From the NCBI RefSeq assembly GCF_029946165.1, contig NZ_JAQSDZ010000010.1:1-64000 (forward strand): a stretch of DNA of 64,000 nt, in the 5' to 3' direction. A program made the translations under genes and the position numbers. This document shows positions 38,570 to 48,498 of this stretch, one piece after another. Origin of the DNA: Methylotenera sp. Its GTDB lineage: Bacteria > Pseudomonadota > Gammaproteobacteria > Burkholderiales > Methylophilaceae. The notes under the pieces are model-generated. The model had not been told where the DNA came from, did not search any database, and saw nothing but the letters and a program-made list of their open reading frames with translations. Every line of letters begins with the position of its first letter. The stretch's first letter is position 1.

Positions 38570-39919
38570 CTAATGACTCTCAACTCTATGACTTTCTGTT
38601 CTATGGCTTTTGATTCTACGGCTTTCTAAATGGCGCAATCCCATATAGGTCAGTATTCCAATTCCAATCATCACAATAATGAATAAACTGTATGCAATAG
38701 GCCATGGAATGACATGGGTCATCATAGAGAACTCAGACATGCCACCGATCCCTGCCAAAACATTAATCGGCATAATCACCACACTAATTACAGTTAAGCG
38801 CTTAAGGTCTTTATTCTGATTAACGTTCAAAAAACCAACCGTTGCGTCCATTTGAAAGTTAATTTTATTAAACAAAAAAGTTGTGTGTCCGTCTAAAGAT
38901 TCAATATCCCGTAAAATCTCACGCACATCTTCATGTTGTGCGATTGATAAAAACTTACGTCTCATTAAAAATGATAGGGCATTACGTGTATCCAGAACAT
39001 TGCGACGAATACGACCGTTTAGATCTTCCTCAACAGAAATATCAGTAAGAATTTTTGCTGCCTGCTCATTTGTCATATGGGATCTAAACACTTGCCTGCC
39101 GACTTCTTCCAGACGCACATACTCATCTTCTAAGGCATTTGCTGAATACTCAACATCTGCAGCATAAAGATCTAGTAACACGTCCTTTGCCTCAGAAACA
39201 TAGCCAGCTTGAGCGCGTGCTCGCAGGCGTTGTAAGCGGAATACTGGAAGCTCCTCGCCCCTTACTGAAAAGAGCGTGCCTTTATTTAAAATGAATGCTA
39301 CTGCAACATTTCGAGACTCATTCTCACGCTCTAATAAGAACGCTGAGTGCAGATGCACCTCGCCGTTTTCCTCTTCATAAAAGCGTGCGCTGGTTTCCAA
39401 ATCCGTTAACTCTTTAGGATTAGGCAGATTAACGCCAAAAATTTCCTTTGCCCAAGCAAGTTGTTCGTCTTCAGGGGTAACAAGGTCAACCCAGATAGGT
39501 TTGGCTTGCACCAAATCTTCTCGATTATAAATTGGTATCTGCCTCAATTTCCCTTCGTGTAAGTCAAATACGCGAATTACCATACTCTGATTGGTGGGTT
39601 TGGGCTCAGAGACTAACTCGACCCTAACGGAATCAGAAACTACCAACAAAATTTCTTCTTTCCGCTCCTCACTAATAAGCGGCCAAATAATCTTACAATC
39701 ATCTGTAGACAATGACTCTAGGATGCTTGCAATAGCCTGTGTTTCAAGCTTCTCTAGAAGGCGACTTAGTTCAGATAGATTATTTTGGTGTACCATGCCC
39801 TCAACTAGGTCATGACGCTGCATATCTTGACGATGCACTAAGTCTTCAACAAGCTTATGCCTTTCGATCATGCTTTTAACTTTTGCACGTGATTCTTGAA
39901 TGCTTTCGAGTTCACTCAT
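38570..39919 (-). CDS. CorA-family divalent-cation transporter with N-terminal extension and GMS motif
   Basis: 449 residues. The CorA core (about 115-430) has the long acidic cytosolic domain and two C-terminal membrane helices, but the pore signature that is GMN in CorA reads GMS (393-395, in GIGGMSEFSMM). Residues 1-100 are an extra domain with a duplicated HKLVEDLVHRQ/HDLVEGMVHQN pair and ISEERKEEIL, resembling the MgtE N-terminal domain. The C-terminus is a tandem pentapeptide tail (ESRRI, KSHRT, ESHRV, ESH), encoded by a 15-bp repeat at 38573-38626. Cation transport is likely; magnesium selectivity is uncertain. Confidence 0.88.
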   Translation of the reverse strand: MSELESIQESRAKVKSMIERHKLVEDLVHRQDMQRHDLVEGMVHQNNLSELSRLLEKLETQAIASILESLSTDDCKIIWPLISEERKEEILLVVSDSVRVELVSEPKPTNQSMVIRVFDLHEGKLRQIPIYNREDLVQAKPIWVDLVTPEDEQLAWAKEIFGVNLPNPKELTDLETSARFYEEENGEVHLHSAFLLERENESRNVAVAFILNKGTLFSVRGEELPVFRLQRLRARAQAGYVSEAKDVLLDLYAADVEYSANALEDEYVRLEEVGRQVFRSHMTNEQAAKILTDISVEEDLNGRIRRNVLDTRNALSFLMRRKFLSIAQHEDVREILRDIESLDGHTTFLFNKINFQMDATVGFLNVNQNKDLKRLTVISVVIMPINVLAGIGGMSEFSMMTHVIPWPIAYSLFIIVMIGIGILTYMGLRHLESRRIKSHRTESHRVESH

Positions 39920-40131
39920 TTGAGCTGCCTTTACTTCATAAGGGTACTATCAATTTATTCCCAATTCTAACACGCAAGTAATTCAATTAGCCTCAAATAG
40001 TGCATTAACAATAAGCTGCACAAAAATTAATTTATTAATTAATATTGAATTGCTTACAGTTAAATCTTTACAAATATAATCAATGTTATTATTTAGAATT
40101 GCTTATCTGTATTACATAGAACATATTAGTA

Positions 40132-40380
40132 ATGATAAATCTTATTCTTTATACAACTTCACACTGTCACTTATGTGAACAGGCTGAATCATTACTACTA
40201 AAGCTATGTTCTGAGCATAAGCTAAATTGGAATTCAATAGACATATCTGATGATGCCAGTCTGTATGAACGCTACGAAATTAAAATTCCCGTGCTGAGGA
40301 GAATAGATACAGACGATGAAATAACTTGGCCATTTAATGAAGATGAAATCAGATTGTTATTAAGAGATGACAAAATATAA
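40132..40380 (+). CDS. Glutaredoxin-like thiol protein (DUF836 type)
   Basis: 82 residues with a thioredoxin-like start (LILYTTSHCHLCEQAE): the redox pair is C12-HL-C15, and IPVLRRID supplies the cis-Pro. This matches the small glutaredoxin-like family often annotated DUF836. A perfect TATAAT (40075-40080) lies upstream; no clear ribosome binding site is seen. It is a single gene convergent with the ribosomal operon. The substrate is unknown. Confidence 0.85.
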   Translation: MINLILYTTSHCHLCEQAESLLLKLCSEHKLNWNSIDISDDASLYERYEIKIPVLRRIDTDDEITWPFNEDEIRLLLRDDKI

Positions 40381-40408
40381 ACTTTGAATATTTGTCCAGA
40401 TAAGCAAA

Positions 40409-40429
40409 AAGCCAGCATTACGCTGGCTT
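40409..40429 (-). terminator. Terminator of the ribosomal superoperon (after rplQ)
   Basis: Stem AAGCCAGC/GCTGGCTT with a 5-base loop; on the minus strand it is followed by five T. It lies 29 bp after the rplQ stop. In the plus direction it may also end the glutaredoxin-like transcript. Confidence 0.88.
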
Positions 40430-40457
40430 CTCTAGTAACAAATATTAATTACAGAAC

Positions 40458-40847
40458 TTACTCTGCAACGACTACATCTGCGCCTGTGTCAGGACGATCA
40501 ACTAACTCAACTAATGCCATTGGAGCGTTATCGCCGTTACGGAATCCACATTTAAGCACACGTAAATAGCCGCCATTACGCGCAAGGTAACGTGGACCCA
40601 ATTCACCGAATAACTTACCCACGATATCACGATCGCGCAAGCGACTGAACGCTAAACGACGATTAGCTAAAGTAGGTGTTTTACCTAATGTGATTAAAGG
40701 TTCTGCAAATTTACGCAACTCTTTAGCTTTTGGCAAAGTTGTTTTAATCACTTCATGACGTAGCAATGATGCTGTCATATTGCGGAACATAGCTGCACGA
40801 TGGCTGCTTGTACGATTTAATTTACGATTGCTATTACCGTGACGCAT
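40458..40847 (-). CDS. rplQ: 50S ribosomal protein L17
   Basis: Large-subunit protein, 129 residues, starting [20 protein letters not shown] and containing [26 protein letters not shown], the L17 signature. It is the last gene of the alpha operon, 37 bp after rpoA, and is followed by the operon terminator. The gene pair rpoA-rplQ is universal in proteobacteria. Confidence 0.98.
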   Translation of the reverse strand: MRHGNSNRKLNRTSSHRAAMFRNMTASLLRHEVIKTTLPKAKELRKFAEPLITLGKTPTLANRRLAFSRLRDRDIVGKLFGELGPRYLARNGGYLRVLKCGFRNGDNAPMALVELVDRPDTGADVVVAE

Positions 40848-40884
40848 AGTAATTCCTTAAAGTTTCTTTATTTATGCTGGTCTA

Positions 40885-41871
40885 TTAAGCTTTTTCAAGC
40901 CCAACTGGTGGCCAGTTTTCTAGTTTCATGCCCAATGTTAGGCCGCGAGTTGCAAGTACATCTTTAATTTCATTCAATGATTTACGGCCAAGATTTGGTG
41001 CTTTTAATAGCTCATTCTCAGTTCGTTGAATCAAATCACCGATGTAGAATATATTTTCAGCTTTCAAGCAATTTGCTGAACGAACAGTTAATTCTAAATC
41101 ATCTACTGGACGCAATAAAATTGGATCAACCTGCGGTGCAGATTTAACTTCAACTTCACTTGGTGCGCCTTCTAAATCAGCAAATACAGACAATTGACCC
41201 ATTAAGATGCGTGCAGCATCACGAATAGCTTGTTCAGGTTCAATTACACCATTAGTTTCAACATCCATTACCAACTTGTCAAGGTCAGTACGCTGCTCAA
41301 CACGAGCGCTTTCAACTTGATAGCTCACTTTGTTGATTGGGCTGAATGATGCATCAACCATAATAAAACCTAATACACGGTCTTCTTCATTTGCTTTTTG
41401 ACGAGCAGGAACTGGTTGGTATCCACGACCCATTGCCACTTTAACTTCTAAATTCAGTTTGCCACCTTTTGTCAGATGAGCAATCACATGATCAGGGTTA
41501 ACGATTTCAGCGTCATGACCTGTTTCAAAGTCGCCTGCAGTAACAACGCCTTCAACAGATTTATTTAATACTAAAATTGTTTCTGATTTAGTATTTAATT
41601 TTAAAGCTACGCCTTTAAGATTTAGTAAGATATCAACTACATCTTCTTGAACGCCATCTAAAGTTGAATACTCATGTACGACGCCATCAATTTTAACTTC
41701 TGTAATAGCGAAGCCAGGGATTGAAGACAATAAAACACGACGTAATGCATTACCTAAAGTGTAACCGAAACCACGTTCCATCGGTTCTAGTGTTACACGT
41801 GCACGCAATGGAGATAACACCTCTACATCTACTACACGCGGTTTTAAGTATTCGGTAGGACTGTTTTGCAT
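40885..41871 (-). CDS. rpoA: RNA polymerase alpha subunit
   Basis: Assembly platform of RNA polymerase, 328 residues. The N-terminal domain (about 1-230) includes [26 protein letters not shown]; the C-terminal domain (250-320), which contacts UP elements and activators, shows [39 protein letters not shown]. The 109-bp gap after rpsD holds a strong hairpin. In E. coli and here it sits in the alpha operon, so it is made together with S13, S11, S4 and L17. Confidence 0.99.
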   Translation of the reverse strand: MQNSPTEYLKPRVVDVEVLSPLRARVTLEPMERGFGYTLGNALRRVLLSSIPGFAITEVKIDGVVHEYSTLDGVQEDVVDILLNLKGVALKLNTKSETILVLNKSVEGVVTAGDFETGHDAEIVNPDHVIAHLTKGGKLNLEVKVAMGRGYQPVPARQKANEEDRVLGFIMVDASFSPINKVSYQVESARVEQRTDLDKLVMDVETNGVIEPEQAIRDAARILMGQLSVFADLEGAPSEVEVKSAPQVDPILLRPVDDLELTVRSANCLKAENIFYIGDLIQRTENELLKAPNLGRKSLNEIKDVLATRGLTLGMKLENWPPVGLEKA

Positions 41872-41932
41872 AGTTATACCTTTTAATTTTTGTATTAATC
41901 ACTAATCATTTAATAATGACTAGATTAAATAT

Positions 41933-41960
41933 TTAAGTGAGCCGTAAACGGCTCACTTAA
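41933..41960 (-). other. Strong hairpin between rpsD and rpoA
   Basis: Perfect 13-bp stem TTAAGTGAGCCGT/ACGGCTCACTTAA around two bases. It lies 20 bp after rpsD and about 60 bp before rpoA. No T-tract follows, so it may stabilise or partially terminate the mRNA, adjusting rpoA against the ribosomal genes. Confidence 0.7.
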
Positions 41961-41980
41961 AATAACAATTTAGATCTTAA

Positions 41981-42610
41981 TTATTTTGAGTAAAGCTCAA
42001 CTACCAATGATTCATTGATTGTTGGTGGTAACTCATCACGTTGTGGTTTAGCCTTAAATGTACCTTTAAGTGCCTTAACATCAACTTCAATCCAAGCTGG
42101 GAAGCCACGTTGTTCAGCAGCATCTAGAGCGCCTTTGATCCGCAACTGAGTTTTAGATGATTCAGCTACACTCACTACATCACCAGCTTTAACTTGGTAT
42201 GAAGGGATATTTACGCGACGACCATTTACTAAAATACTGTTGTGACGAACAATTTGACGCGCTTCAGTGCGTGAACCACCAAGACCCATACGGTAAGTAA
42301 CGTTATCTAAACGGCACTCTAAAAGTTGCAACAAGTTTTCACCTGTAATACCTTTTTGACGATCAGCTTCAGCGTAGTAACTACGGAATTGAGCTTCCAA
42401 TACGCCGTAAATACGACGAACTTTTTGTTTTTCACGCAATTGAACACCATAGTCTGATAGACGTTGGTTGCGACGTTGACCGTGCTGACCTGGTGGGAAG
42501 TTACGTTTTTCGATTGCACATTTGTCTGTAAAGCACTTTTCAGCTTTTAAAAAAAGCTTTTCGCCTTCACGACGACATTGACGGCACTTAGGGTCTAAAT
42601 TTCTAGCCAA
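41981..42610 (-). CDS. rpsD: 30S ribosomal protein S4 (four-cysteine form)
   Basis: Primary 16S rRNA-binding protein, 209 residues, starting [20 protein letters not shown]. It keeps four cysteines (C9, C12, C26, C31), the zinc-binding form, unlike E. coli S4. The S4 RNA-binding domain follows ([34 protein letters not shown]). In E. coli S4 represses its own alpha operon; whether it does here is not visible. It lies between rpsK (43 bp) and rpoA. Confidence 0.99.
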   Translation of the reverse strand: MARNLDPKCRQCRREGEKLFLKAEKCFTDKCAIEKRNFPPGQHGQRRNQRLSDYGVQLREKQKVRRIYGVLEAQFRSYYAEADRQKGITGENLLQLLECRLDNVTYRMGLGGSRTEARQIVRHNSILVNGRRVNIPSYQVKAGDVVSVAESSKTQLRIKGALDAAEQRGFPAWIEVDVKALKGTFKAKPQRDELPPTINESLVVELYSK

Positions 42611-42653
42611 GGGATTCTCCTGTTATCTCTACTAAAGTGAGCTTAAGCTCAAC

Positions 42654-43043
42654 TTAAATGCGGCGTTTTTTAGGTGGACGGCAGCCATTGTGTGGCACTG
42701 GCGTCACATCAGTAATGCTGGTGATTTTAAAACCAGCTGCATTAAGTGCGCGCACTGCAGATTCACGACCTGGGCCTGGGCCTTTAATACGCACTTCTAA
42801 ATTCTTAACACCATTTTCTTGTGCTGACTTACCAGCAACTTCTGCAGCTACTTGCGCAGCAAAAGGTGTACTCTTACGTGAGCCTTTAAAACCTTGGCCA
42901 CCTGAAGTTGCCCATGACAACGCATTACCTTGACGGTCTGTAATGGTGATGATGGTATTGTTAAAAGATGCATGCACATGGGCAATGCCCTCTGCAATAT
43001 TCTTTTTAACTTTTTTTCTTACGCGTACATTAGCTTTTGCCAT
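42654..43043 (-). CDS. rpsK: 30S ribosomal protein S11
   Basis: Small-subunit platform protein, 129 residues. It has [39 protein letters not shown] and the C-terminal [17 protein letters not shown], all standard for S11. It is the second gene of the alpha operon, 67 bp after rpsM and 43 bp before rpsD. Confidence 0.99.
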   Translation of the reverse strand: MAKANVRVRKKVKKNIAEGIAHVHASFNNTIITITDRQGNALSWATSGGQGFKGSRKSTPFAAQVAAEVAGKSAQENGVKNLEVRIKGPGPGRESAVRALNAAGFKITSITDVTPVPHNGCRPPKKRRI

Positions 43044-43110
43044 GTTGCACTATCCTTACCAATAATCTTACTAAAATTTGTAAACCTAAAATTTTGAGCT
43101 AATCAACAGC

Positions 43111-43473
43111 TTATTTAGCTTGTTTAATCGCTTTAACTGGACCTTTACGTGTACGCGCATTTGTTTTTGTGCGCTGACCACGAACTGGTAAACCACGGCG
43201 ATGACGAATACCGCGATAGCAACCTAAGTCCATCAAGCGTTTGATGTTCATAGATACTTCACGACGTAAATCACCTTCAACTTTTTCTTTAGCAACTTCA
43301 TCACGCAGCTTATCTACATCAGCGTCATTTAGATCTTTCATTTTTGTTGTTGCTAAAACGCCAGCTGCAGCACAGATTTTTTGTGCTGTAACACGTCCAA
43401 TACCGAAAATTGCGGTTAATGCAATGTCAGCATGTTTGTTATTTGGGATATTTACCCCTGCAATACGCGCCAT
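43111..43473 (-). CDS. rpsM: 30S ribosomal protein S13
   Basis: Head protein contacting the 50S subunit and tRNA, 120 residues. It starts [20 protein letters not shown] and contains the helix-turn-helix-like YGIGRVTA variant ([12 protein letters not shown]) and the C-terminal [18 protein letters not shown]. It heads the alpha operon and has its own promoter 55-85 bp upstream; GGAG is present 5 bases before the start. Confidence 0.99.
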   Translation of the reverse strand: MARIAGVNIPNNKHADIALTAIFGIGRVTAQKICAAAGVLATTKMKDLNDADVDKLRDEVAKEKVEGDLRREVSMNIKRLMDLGCYRGIRHRRGLPVRGQRTKTNARTRKGPVKAIKQAK

Positions 43474-43528
43474 ACTTTACTCCAAATTTAGGTTTACCTA
43501 AAAATCTATTGCTTTAAAAAAGCCGACG

Positions 43529-43557
43529 ATTTTAACAGTAAAACCAATATATATCAA
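43529..43557 (-). promoter_or_regulatory. Sigma70 promoter of the alpha operon (rpsM-rplQ)
   Basis: On the minus strand: -35 TTGATA (43552-43557), 17-base spacer, -10 TAAAAT (43529-43534). The predicted start near 43522 gives a leader of about 49 bases before rpsM. The position matches the alpha-operon boundary of E. coli. Confidence 0.75.
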
Positions 43558-43596
43558 TTAGCTTATCTTCTGATCAATTAAAATATTGACCAACTT

Positions 43597-43625
43597 AATG
43601 AATGGCTATAAAGCTACCATTCATT
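43597..43625 (-). other. Hairpin after rpmJ
   Basis: Arms AATGAATGG/CCATTCATT (9 bp) with an 11-base loop, 18 bp after the rpmJ stop and upstream of the alpha promoter. It lacks a T-tract, so terminator function is uncertain; it marks the spc/alpha border. Confidence 0.55.
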
Positions 43626-43642
43626 GGATTAATAAAACTCTA

Positions 43643-43756
43643 TTAACCTTGACGTTGTTTGTGACGTGGATCTGTACAAATGATACGTACAACGCCACGA
43701 CGGCGAACAACTTTACAATTACGGCATAATGCTTTTACAGATGCACGAACTCTCAT
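43643..43756 (-). CDS. rpmJ: 50S ribosomal protein L36
   Basis: Smallest large-subunit protein, 37 residues: [20 protein letters not shown], then [18 protein letters not shown]11, C14 and C27 with H32 form the zinc ribbon, so this is the zinc-type L36. It follows secY by 50 bp on the minus strand, with no infA gene between them, and closes the spc operon. Confidence 0.98.
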   Translation of the reverse strand: MRVRASVKALCRNCKVVRRRGVVRIICTDPRHKQRQG

Positions 43757-43806
43757 TTATAACTCCATCACTTCTTAAACTACAGTTTCTAAATTATTAC
43801 TATTTA

Positions 43807-45132
43807 TTACTTTTGCGTATTGCCTTTAAAGTTAGCTTTTTTAAGCAATCCTTCGTATTGATTTGACATCAAATGTGACTGAACTTGCGTCATAAAATCC
43901 ATCGTAACAACAACAATAATTAGCAATGATGTTCCGCCAAAATAAAATGGCGTATTAAATTTCAATCTTAAAAACTCAGGCAACAAACAAACTAAGGTAA
44001 TGTAAATAGCCCCGATTAATGTTAATCGACCCATAATTCTATCGATGTATTTCGCCGTTTGATCACCAGGACGAATACCAGGTACAAACGCACCACTTTT
44101 CTTCAAATTATCAGCAGTGTCTTTTGGGTTAAATTGCAAAGCCGTATAAAAGAAACAAAAGAACACAATAGCTACAGTAAAAAACAAAATATAAATCGGC
44201 TGACCTGGTGATAAAGCATTAGAGATATCCTTTAACCAGTACATACTTTCTTTACCACTAAACCAGTTTGCCAAAGTTGCTGGAAACAAAATAATGCTAG
44301 AAGCAAAAATTGGAGGAATAACACCCGCCATATTTAACTTCAATGGTAAATGCGTAGTTTGTCCGCCATACACTTTATTGCCAACCTGACGCTTAGCGTA
44401 GTTAACAGTAATCTTACGTTGGCCACGCTCTACGAACACCACCAATGCTGTTACCAAAATAATAGTAACTAACAAAAAGAATAAGATTAAAGGCCCGGCT
44501 GCACCAAATCCACCAGAGTTAGCCATTTCTACAGAAGTACTAATCGCAGATGGTAGACCAGCTACAATCCCAGCGAAAATGATAATAGAAATTCCATTAC
44601 CAATACCACGTTCTGTTATCTGCTCACCTAACCACATAATGAACATAGTACCGCTCACCAAAGTAATTACTGCCGTCAATCTGAACGCCATACCAGGATC
44701 TAATACCAAGCCAGGCTGACCTTCAAGAGCGATTGCAATACCTAATGCCTGAAAAGTTGCAAGTACAACAGTGCCGTAACGCGTCCACTTTGTAATCGTT
44801 CTACGCCCAGCTTCACCTTCTTTTTTCAATTGCTCTAACTTAGGTGATACTGCCGACATTAACTGCATGATAATAGATGCAGAAATATAAGGCATGATAC
44901 CTAAAGCGAACACTGTGAATCTTGAAAGAGCGCCACCTGAGAACATGTTGAACATGCCTAAGATGCCGCCACTTTGCGATTCAAAAAGCTTAGCTAAAAC
45001 TACTGGATCAATCCCAGGAACTGGTACGTGAGCACCTAAGCGGTATACGATTAACGCACCGAGTACAAAAAGCAGGCGACTTTTAAGTTCGCCCATTTTT
45101 GATGCTGTTTTTAATAAACTATCCTGTGCCAA
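43807..45132 (-). CDS. secY: Preprotein translocase subunit SecY
   Basis: Central channel of the Sec translocon in the inner membrane, 441 residues and ten membrane segments. Signatures include [15 protein letters not shown] near residue 78, the lateral-gate and plug region (IFESQSGG, MFSGG), [15 protein letters not shown] near residue 177 and the cytosolic loop [23 protein letters not shown]. It lies 10 bp after rplO in the spc operon. Confidence 0.99.
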   Translation of the reverse strand: MAQDSLLKTASKMGELKSRLLFVLGALIVYRLGAHVPVPGIDPVVLAKLFESQSGGILGMFNMFSGGALSRFTVFALGIMPYISASIIMQLMSAVSPKLEQLKKEGEAGRRTITKWTRYGTVVLATFQALGIAIALEGQPGLVLDPGMAFRLTAVITLVSGTMFIMWLGEQITERGIGNGISIIIFAGIVAGLPSAISTSVEMANSGGFGAAGPLILFFLLVTIILVTALVVFVERGQRKITVNYAKRQVGNKVYGGQTTHLPLKLNMAGVIPPIFASSIILFPATLANWFSGKESMYWLKDISNALSPGQPIYILFFTVAIVFFCFFYTALQFNPKDTADNLKKSGAFVPGIRPGDQTAKYIDRIMGRLTLIGAIYITLVCLLPEFLRLKFNTPFYFGGTSLLIIVVVTMDFMTQVQSHLMSNQYEGLLKKANFKGNTQK

Positions 45133-45142
45133 AACTATACTC

Positions 45143-45583
45143 TTACGCAGCTTCTAAAATTTTACCGCCAGCCGCTTCAACTGCGGCGCGAGCGCCTTTA
45201 GTTAACAATAAGCCTTGGATATTATATTTTGCAGTTACATCACCAGATAAAAACAACTTAGCATTTCTTACTGTACCAGAAACGATATTTGCTGCTTTTA
45301 AAGCCAACAAATCAATCACTTCATTTGGAACCAATGCTAATTCACTAGTGCGCACATGCGCAGTTTTAGCTTTAGTCATTGATTTAAAACCACGTTTTGG
45401 TAGACGACGTTGAATAGGCATTTGACCGCCTTCAAAACCGACTTTATGAAAACCACCAGTACGTGACTTTTGACCTTTATGACCGCGACCAGCCGTTTTA
45501 CCAAAACCAGAACCGATACCACGACCAACGCGGCGACGTTCTTTCTTTGCGCCTTCAGCAGGCTTAATTGTATTTAATTGCAT
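45143..45583 (-). CDS. rplO: 50S ribosomal protein L15
   Basis: Large-subunit assembly protein, 146 residues, starting [20 protein letters not shown] with the glycine/arginine-rich stretch [22 protein letters not shown] and [17 protein letters not shown]. Its start overlaps the rpmD stop by one base, so the two are translationally coupled. secY follows by 10 bp. Confidence 0.99.
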   Translation of the reverse strand: MQLNTIKPAEGAKKERRRVGRGIGSGFGKTAGRGHKGQKSRTGGFHKVGFEGGQMPIQRRLPKRGFKSMTKAKTAHVRTSELALVPNEVIDLLALKAANIVSGTVRNAKLFLSGDVTAKYNIQGLLLTKGARAAVEAAGGKILEAA

Positions 45584-45780
45584 TATCCTTCTACCTTTAA
45601 GAGATAGCCGACAGTATTGATCATACCGCGAATTGCTGGAGTGTCTTGTAACTCAACTGTATGGTGCATACGACGTAAACCTAAGCCTGTAACGGTAGCT
45701 TTATGCGCTTGAATGCGACCAATAGTACTTTTAACTAACGTCACCTTGATAGGTGTCGCAACTTTTTGTGTTTTAGCCAT
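45583..45780 (-). CDS. rpmD: 50S ribosomal protein L30
   Basis: Large-subunit protein, 65 residues, with [20 protein letters not shown] and [20 protein letters not shown], the L30 signature. A short N-terminal addition (KTQKVATPI) precedes the core. It lies 2 bp after rpsE and overlaps rplO by one base. Confidence 0.98.
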   Translation of the reverse strand: MAKTQKVATPIKVTLVKSTIGRIQAHKATVTGLGLRRMHHTVELQDTPAIRGMINTVGYLLKVEG

Positions 45781-45782
45781 GA

Positions 45783-46295
45783 TTAGCCTCTAATTTCTTC
45801 AACTGATTTACCGCGTTTAGCTGCGATTTCTGCTGGTGTATTCATTGACTCTAGGCCATTTAAAGTAGCACGAACCAAATTGTAAGGGTTAGTTGAACCA
45901 ATACATTTAGCCACAACGTTAGTAACACCCATCACTTCAAAAATAGCGCGCATTGCACCACCAGCGATAATGCCAGTACCTTCTGAAGCTGGTTGAATAA
46001 ACACTTTAGCTGCGCCATGCACACCAGTAACTGCGTGATGCAAAGTACCGTTAGTTAAGTTGATTTTCAACATACCACGACGGGCTTCGTCCATTGCTTT
46101 TTGTACAGCTACAGGTACTTCACGTGCTTTACCTTTACCCATACCAACGGCGCCATCGCCATCACCAACTACTGTAAGAGCTGCAAAACTCATGATACGA
46201 CCACCTTTAACCGTTTTACTTACACGATTAACTGCAATCATTTTTTCGCGCAAACCATCAGTCTGCTGCTGTTGCTGTTCCATTTCTCTCGCCAT
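45783..46295 (-). CDS. rpsE: 30S ribosomal protein S5
   Basis: Small-subunit protein at the mRNA entry site, needed for accuracy. From ATG 46295 it is 170 residues: [15 protein letters not shown], then [21 protein letters not shown] (double-stranded-RNA-binding-like part) and [19 protein letters not shown] rejected the in-frame TTG at 46313; AGAGG sits 6 bases before 46295, and ATG 46298 is also possible. A run of five glutamines near the N-terminus (CAG/CAA repeats) is an unusual local feature. Confidence 0.98.
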   Translation of the reverse strand: MAREMEQQQQQTDGLREKMIAVNRVSKTVKGGRIMSFAALTVVGDGDGAVGMGKGKAREVPVAVQKAMDEARRGMLKINLTNGTLHHAVTGVHGAAKVFIQPASEGTGIIAGGAMRAIFEVMGVTNVVAKCIGSTNPYNLVRATLNGLESMNTPAEIAAKRGKSVEEIRG

Positions 46296-46322
46296 CATTA
46301 ACCTCTTTAGCAATCAGACCAA

Positions 46323-46676
46323 TTAGAAGGATAAGCCGTTTTCGCGAGCGGCATCAGCCAACGCTTTAATACGACCGTGATATTTATAGCCTGAACGATC
46401 AAAAGCAACAGTAGTAACACCAGCTTTAACCGCTTTTTCAGCAATAAGTTTACCAATAGCTGCAGCTGCTTCCACATTGCCGCCATTTTTAATATTTTTA
46501 CGAACGTCAGCTTCTACTGTTGAAGCACTAACAATTACTTTATCGCCAGATTCAGCAATAATTTGTGCGTAAATGTGCGTATTAGTACGGTGCACACTTA
46601 GACGTGTAACTTTTAGCTCTGCAATTTTGGCACGGGTTTTACGTGCACGACGCAAGCGATTATTTACGTTGTTCAT
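46323..46676 (-). CDS. rplR: 50S ribosomal protein L18
   Basis: 5S-rRNA-binding protein, 117 residues. It contains [32 protein letters not shown] and the C-terminal [20 protein letters not shown], typical of L18. It lies 10 bp after rplF and 27 bp before the rpsE start in the spc operon. Confidence 0.99.
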   Translation of the reverse strand: MNNVNNRLRRARKTRAKIAELKVTRLSVHRTNTHIYAQIIAESGDKVIVSASTVEADVRKNIKNGGNVEAAAAIGKLIAEKAVKAGVTTVAFDRSGYKYHGRIKALADAARENGLSF

Positions 46677-46686
46677 TTTTTAAGCC

Positions 46687-47220
46687 TTATTTCTTTTTGG
46701 TTTCTTTAATTGCAACAACTTCATCAGCATAACGAACACCCTTGCCTTTATATGGCTCTGGAGCGCGGTAAGCACGAATCTGTGCAGCAACCTGGCCAAT
46801 CACTTGCTTATCAACACCCGTTAACAGGATTTCTGTTGGTGTAGCAGTTGCCACAGTCACGCCAGCTGGCATTTTGTGGTTGATTGGATGTGAATAACCT
46901 AATTCTAAGTTTAATATAGCGCCTTGTGCAGCAGCTTTGTAACCAACACCTACTAGTGTTAATTTACGTGTAAAGCCTTCTGAAACACCTTTAACCATAT
47001 TAGCCACTAAAGCACGCAATGTACCTGACATTGCACGTGAGTGTTGCGCATCACTTGAAGCTTGAAACGTAATAGTTTCACCTTCACGCTTTAGCACAAC
47101 CGCACTTGTTAGCGGATGAGACAATTTACCTAATGGACCGCTAACATCAATTGAATTAGCACTTAATACCACTTCAACTTTAGCTGGAATAGCGACTGGA
47201 TTTTTAGCAACACGTGACAT
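46687..47220 (-). CDS. rplF: 50S ribosomal protein L6
   Basis: Large-subunit protein near the factor-binding site, 177 residues. It starts [20 protein letters not shown] and ends with the L6 signature [20 protein letters not shown]. It is 10 bp behind rpsH with AAGGAG upstream of the start, and 10 bp ahead of rplR. Confidence 0.99.
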   Translation of the reverse strand: MSRVAKNPVAIPAKVEVVLSANSIDVSGPLGKLSHPLTSAVVLKREGETITFQASSDAQHSRAMSGTLRALVANMVKGVSEGFTRKLTLVGVGYKAAAQGAILNLELGYSHPINHKMPAGVTVATATPTEILLTGVDKQVIGQVAAQIRAYRAPEPYKGKGVRYADEVVAIKETKKK

Positions 47221-47230
47221 TTGCTTCTCC

Positions 47231-47626
47231 TTAAGCCACTACGCACAACACTTCGCCACCGATACCGGCTGCTTGTGCTTTACGATCTGTCATTACACCC
47301 TTAGATGTAGACATAATTGTCACACCAAGGCCATTCATTACTTTAGGAATCTCTTGAGACCCTTTATATACACGCAAACCTGGTTTGCTAATACGCTGAA
47401 TACGCTCAATAACTGGGCGACCAGCATAATATTTCAAGCTAATAGTTAAAGTAGCTTTACCACCTTCAGTTTGCACTGCAAAATCTTCTACATAACCTTC
47501 TTCTTTAAGCACGCTAGCAATAGCAGTCTTAACATTTGATGAAGGCATAGCAACAACCGCTTTGTTAACCATTTGCGCATTACGAATACGCGTCAACATG
47601 TCGGCAATCGGATCACTCATACTCAT
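47231..47626 (-). CDS. rpsH: 30S ribosomal protein S8
   Basis: 16S-rRNA-binding protein, 131 residues; [18 protein letters not shown] is the standard start and the C-terminus has [29 protein letters not shown] lies 8 bases before the first ATG. In E. coli S8 represses the spc operon by binding mRNA near rplE; that control is only assumed here. rpsN is 15 bp upstream. Confidence 0.99.
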   Translation of the reverse strand: MSMSDPIADMLTRIRNAQMVNKAVVAMPSSNVKTAIASVLKEEGYVEDFAVQTEGGKATLTISLKYYAGRPVIERIQRISKPGLRVYKGSQEIPKVMNGLGVTIMSTSKGVMTDRKAQAAGIGGEVLCVVA

Positions 47627-47641
47627 AGCTATATCCTCCTA

Positions 47642-47947
47642 TTACCAGCTGGCTTTAGTGACGCCTGGAACGAAGCCAGCCATCATTAAATCGCGTAACT
47701 TACTACGCCCAATACCGAATTTACTAAACACACCACGTGGGCGACCAGTTAAAGCACAACGATTACGAAGACGAACTGGGCTAGAGTTACGTGGAAGCGC
47801 TTGGAATTTCATGCGCGCTTCAAGGCGACTCTCAGCAGTTGCAGTAACATCATTCATTGCCGCTTCAAGTGCAGCACGTTTTACAGCGAATTTACTTACA
47901 GTTGCGCGACGTTTGATTTCGCGCTCTGTCATACAGGTTTTAGCCAT
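47642..47947 (-). CDS. rpsN: 30S ribosomal protein S14
   Basis: Small-subunit head protein, 101 residues, the long zinc-free form: only one CxxC-less cysteine is found in the [21 protein letters not shown] signature. It starts [20 protein letters not shown]. It lies 3 bp after rplE and 15 bp before rpsH. Confidence 0.99.
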   Translation of the reverse strand: MAKTCMTEREIKRRATVSKFAVKRAALEAAMNDVTATAESRLEARMKFQALPRNSSPVRLRNRCALTGRPRGVFSKFGIGRSKLRDLMMAGFVPGVTKASW

Positions 47948-47950
47948 GAC

Positions 47951-48490
47951 TTAACCTCTGAAAGGAAAACTAAACGCAGCAAGCAAAGCTTTTGCTTCTT
48001 CATCCGTTTTCGCAGTAGTTGTAATAGTGATATTCATTCCGCGAATTGCATCGATTTTATCGTATTCAATTTCAGGGAAAATGATTTGCTCTTTAACACC
48101 CATGTTGTAATTACCACGACCATCAAATGATTTCGCAGAAATACCGCGAAAGTCACGAATACGTGGAATAGCAACAGTAACTAAACGATCCAAGAACTCA
48201 TACATACGTTCACGGCGTAAAGTTACTTTACAACCAACAGGATAGTCATCACGAATCTTAAATGCAGCTACTGATTTTTTAGCTTTAGTGACAATTGCTT
48301 TTTGACCAGCAATTTTCTCCATATCGCCAACAGCGTGTTCCATTACCTTTTTATCTGCAACCGCTTCGCCAACACCCATATTAAGAGTGATTTTATCAAT
48401 ACGAGGCACTTGCATTACTGAAGTGTAACCAAATTGCTCAGTCATAGATTTAACAACTGAGTCTTTATAAAAATCTTTTAAGCGCGCCAT
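47951..48490 (-). CDS. rplE: 50S ribosomal protein L5
   Basis: 5S-rRNA-binding protein contacting the P-site tRNA and S13, 179 residues. It contains [16 protein letters not shown] near residue 28, [52 protein letters not shown] and [17 protein letters not shown]. It lies 8 bp after rplX. Confidence 0.99.
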   Translation of the reverse strand: MARLKDFYKDSVVKSMTEQFGYTSVMQVPRIDKITLNMGVGEAVADKKVMEHAVGDMEKIAGQKAIVTKAKKSVAAFKIRDDYPVGCKVTLRRERMYEFLDRLVTVAIPRIRDFRGISAKSFDGRGNYNMGVKEQIIFPEIEYDKIDAIRGMNITITTTAKTDEEAKALLAAFSFPFRG

Positions 48491-48498
48491 AATTCTTC

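Noticed and set aside
43757-43806. Possible hidden infA in the secY-rpmJ gap
   Set aside because: The gap is 50 bp and cannot code for a 72-residue IF-1.
46296-46313. N-terminal extension of rpsE from a TTG
   Set aside because: The upstream TTG lacks a ribosome binding site; AGAGG is placed for the ATG at 46295.
47562-47954. 130-codon plus-strand frame across rpsH-rpsN
   Set aside because: Antisense shadow of two highly conserved ribosomal genes; the composition is that of a reversed basic protein.
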